From the NCBI GenBank assembly GCA_022539475.1, contig VCMS01000185.1:69111-133110 (forward strand): 64,000 nt of DNA, read 5' to 3'. The notes under the pieces were generated by a model. That model made no database searches, was not told where the DNA came from, and worked only from the letters and a program-made list of their open reading frames with translations. The DNA comes from Gracilaria domingensis. Its lineage: Eukaryota > Rhodophyta > Florideophyceae > Gracilariales > Gracilariaceae. Below, in pieces: positions 61,953 to 64,000 of the stretch (position 1 is the first letter of the stretch; each line of letters begins with the position of its first letter). The position numbers and the translations under genes are program-made.

Positions 61953-63000
61953 GTGCGCAGTAACAAAATCCCCGCGATGCGAAAGGCGCTCGATTGGAGG
62001 GGGACGGCGATGTCCTGGCCTCGTCTCTGCCCTAAGCAGTTCCGCGGCCGCCTCTTGAGCTCAAAGTGTTTGGATCGTGTGCTGCTGGTGCGGCCACTTG
62101 CTCGACAGCCAGCATTTTCCCGCCAAGATGCGGTCGCGCGCGGCTCAAGAGACGCCCAAGGCACCGCAGCCTGGCCCTTTTACGCGAGAGAGTTTGGCCT
62201 GCGTGCCTCCAGTGAGCATTCTCCTCGCCTAGAAGCAGTGTTGGCGGCGCAGCTTCAGCGCGTGACGGAGCTAGTTAAGGGATGATCATTCAACGGAGAT
62301 CACCAACGGCCTGATTGCGCGTGATCTGCATGGAGTGTGGACGTGCAATTATTGTTGTGTTATAGGCCAGGGGCGCGGCCATGCGGATTGTAGAAGTAAA
62401 GGGGCGGGTTCTTTCAACAGCAACGGCAACCAAGATGTACGCGTGATAGAAGCAGTCTTTTCTGTCGAGATGCAGCGCTTGTTGTGTGCTACATCACATT
62501 TATTTCTTCTATGGGAGGGCATACATTCGACGTCTGAGTCGATACACCCCTGCCTAGACCTGAAGGCCGTTATGGAAAGCTTTGACCGATCTTATGATTG
62601 GGAGCATTTTTTGTAGCATTGCTGTTTGCCTGGCAGAGGAAGGCGACGCATTTGACTGGATCTACGTTGGCTGGTTTTGATATTTGTTCTAACTCTGCGC
62701 CAGGAGGGTTTTACGACGCGCGTGTTCTGCATGATGGCTCACGACAGATTTTGTATGAGCAGGGTTCTAACCGTCGATGACGTGATGTAAATGTCTGGTA
62801 CTCCTTTACCGCTGTCGCGAGGGGGTGAGACTATGTGTGGAAAAAATATGTGTTCGAGCATTAGCAGACCAAAAAAACTCGTGACGACATTATTCGAGGA
62901 CTTGTTTATTATCGCAGATATGGTAAAGGGCAATTCCGCCTTGCTTGTCGGTTTCCGTGATGCTTGGGAAGAGTATGAGATCCTGAATGGTTTGCAGTAA
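61953..63000 (+). pseudogene. Unrecognised plus-strand gene remnant in several frames
   Basis: Successive plus-strand frames give protein-like text. 61953-62285 is basic (RLCPKQFRGRLLSSKCLDRV). 62275-62616 has IARDLHGVWTCNYCCVIGQG with closely spaced Cys and His, and CLDLKAVMESFDRSYDWEHF. Around 62605-62690 reads CSIAVCLAEEGDAFDWIYVG, then SNSAPGGFYDARVLHDGSRQ to 62778. 62791-63000 has PKKLVTTLFEDLFIIADMVK. The frame changes suggest a decayed gene or introns. Function unknown. Confidence 0.3.
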
Positions 63001-64000
63001 CCATTAACGTCCAGTGCGAATCGCGATGGAAACGGCTTATAAACGGCGAGCTTCGTGACCGCCATAGTAGGATTATGCCGTGCCAAATGATTCGAGGTTA
63101 TGCCATGTTTAGCACTAGTTTGGTGATAAATTGAAATACCAAGCGATGTTAATACGTGTCTAGCACTAAGTTTCTTCATGTACAGTGGAAACTTCTTCTC
63201 AACAATGGAACTAATGGTCGATACGATCAATCACTAGATGATGTTTTGGCATTGCTAATTTAGGATGGAATCAGTTTGAGAGGTGGTTACAGCGGAAAGT
63301 CGCCGCAAGACCATTCATGATCTGCTTGTATGACGAAGGCGGGAGACGGATCCATTATTGACAATGTGCAGGATCTTGGATTGTTGTGTCGCTGAGTAGA
63401 GATTGCACTTTCTTAAATGCAGAGTTTGATGAGAAGTTTGAGAAAATTTTGGATTGCATAGAAAGGGAAAAGTTTTGAAGCGTGAATCTTTGGCGTTACG
63501 TCTGGTGATGGTATTCCCTCTCTGCAAGATGCGTTGCGCGGATGAGAACGTAGCGAGTGCTAGGGGTGTGAAGAGCGCGATGTTCAACACATTCTGCTAA
63601 GATTAAATGTAATGGCGAGAATATAACCATATTCAGCTTGTCGTTGAATAACCGTCAAGGCCATAGAGGAGGAAGATAAGGCCCAGGGTTAGAGGGGCTC
63701 TCTCAGTGGTGCCGAAGTCCTCGCAGTTATTGTCTGGTATAGAGTTGATGGTGTCAATACATAGGATCTAGTACATCAAGATTGGGATGTTCGTGAATCG
63801 AAAGATTTGAAAGATGAAGCTCAAATCTTGGCGCTTCGTTGCTTGTGCGTCAAGTTCTATGCAATTAGAAATCATGAACCACGGTTTGATTAAAAATCAT
63901 GTCCGGCCTCCTTAACGCTACAGTAATTTTCTGAGCTGTTTCTTTTCGTCATCGCCTGAGGTGCATTTTCTGGTCTTACTTTTCGATGAGCCTTATGGGT
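63001..64000. other. Right edge, possible further remnants
   Basis: Short plus-strand coding-like stretches (for example AEFDEKFEKILDCIEREKF near 63420-63478) but nothing that can be assembled into a gene. Confidence 0.25.

Overview
The window is eukaryotic nuclear DNA dominated by retrotransposons, with a few short host genes. No ribosomal RNA genes, operons or ribosome-binding sites are visible. The mix of intron-poor secreted Cys-rich proteins, C2H2 zinc-finger genes, a Tudor-type gene, two Copia families, a chromovirus and a LINE with RNase H would fit a florideophyte red alga. That is an inference and cannot be proved from this sequence alone.

Region by region. 1-1540: left-truncated Copia family B element on the minus strand. 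1562-2422: broken DDE transposase. 2686-11048: complete but mutated Copia family A element (minus strand, TSD ATATC), with a 433-bp foldback MITE and an 896-bp LTR-like insertion inside its gag. 12818-19440: LINE whose endonuclease is split by a rearranged Copia family B element (12994-15885). 19440-24050: palindrome, GC-rich minisatellite and an unrecognised minus-strand gene. 24084-24565: LINE 3' end. 24841-26361: zinc-finger gene. 28-33 kb: cluster of secreted-protein genes. 36.3-36.8 kb: Tudor-like gene. 37.9-38.9 kb: second zinc-finger gene, a relative of the first. 40.6-42.2 kb: truncated second copy of Copia family A. 43 kb: diverged 0.34-kb tandem duplication. 45.6-47.5 kb: LTR-like sequences related to the one at 9.3 kb. 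47455-58346: Ty3/gypsy chromovirus on the minus strand. 58.5-64 kb: AT-rich DNA followed by decayed plus-strand coding sequence.

The most unusual feature is in the chromovirus. Its gag, protease, reverse transcriptase, RNase H, integrase and chromodomain read leftward. A long intact gene (779 codons, plus strand) occupies the space between the end of pol and the 3' LTR and points the opposite way. It has its own TATA-like box 38 bp before its ATG and an RGG-type C terminus. The unrelated Copia family A element carries a decayed plus-strand reading frame in exactly the same place. Two superfamilies in one window thus share an architecture with a convergent antisense gene downstream of pol.

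Both Copia families have a primer-binding site matching the anticodon arm of initiator tRNA-Met (the half-tRNA priming known from Drosophila copia). In family A the ATG inside that site lies where the gag reading frame starts. The family B copy inside the LINE contains head-to-head LTRs fused through two such sites, which looks like a record of aberrant reverse transcription or autointegration.
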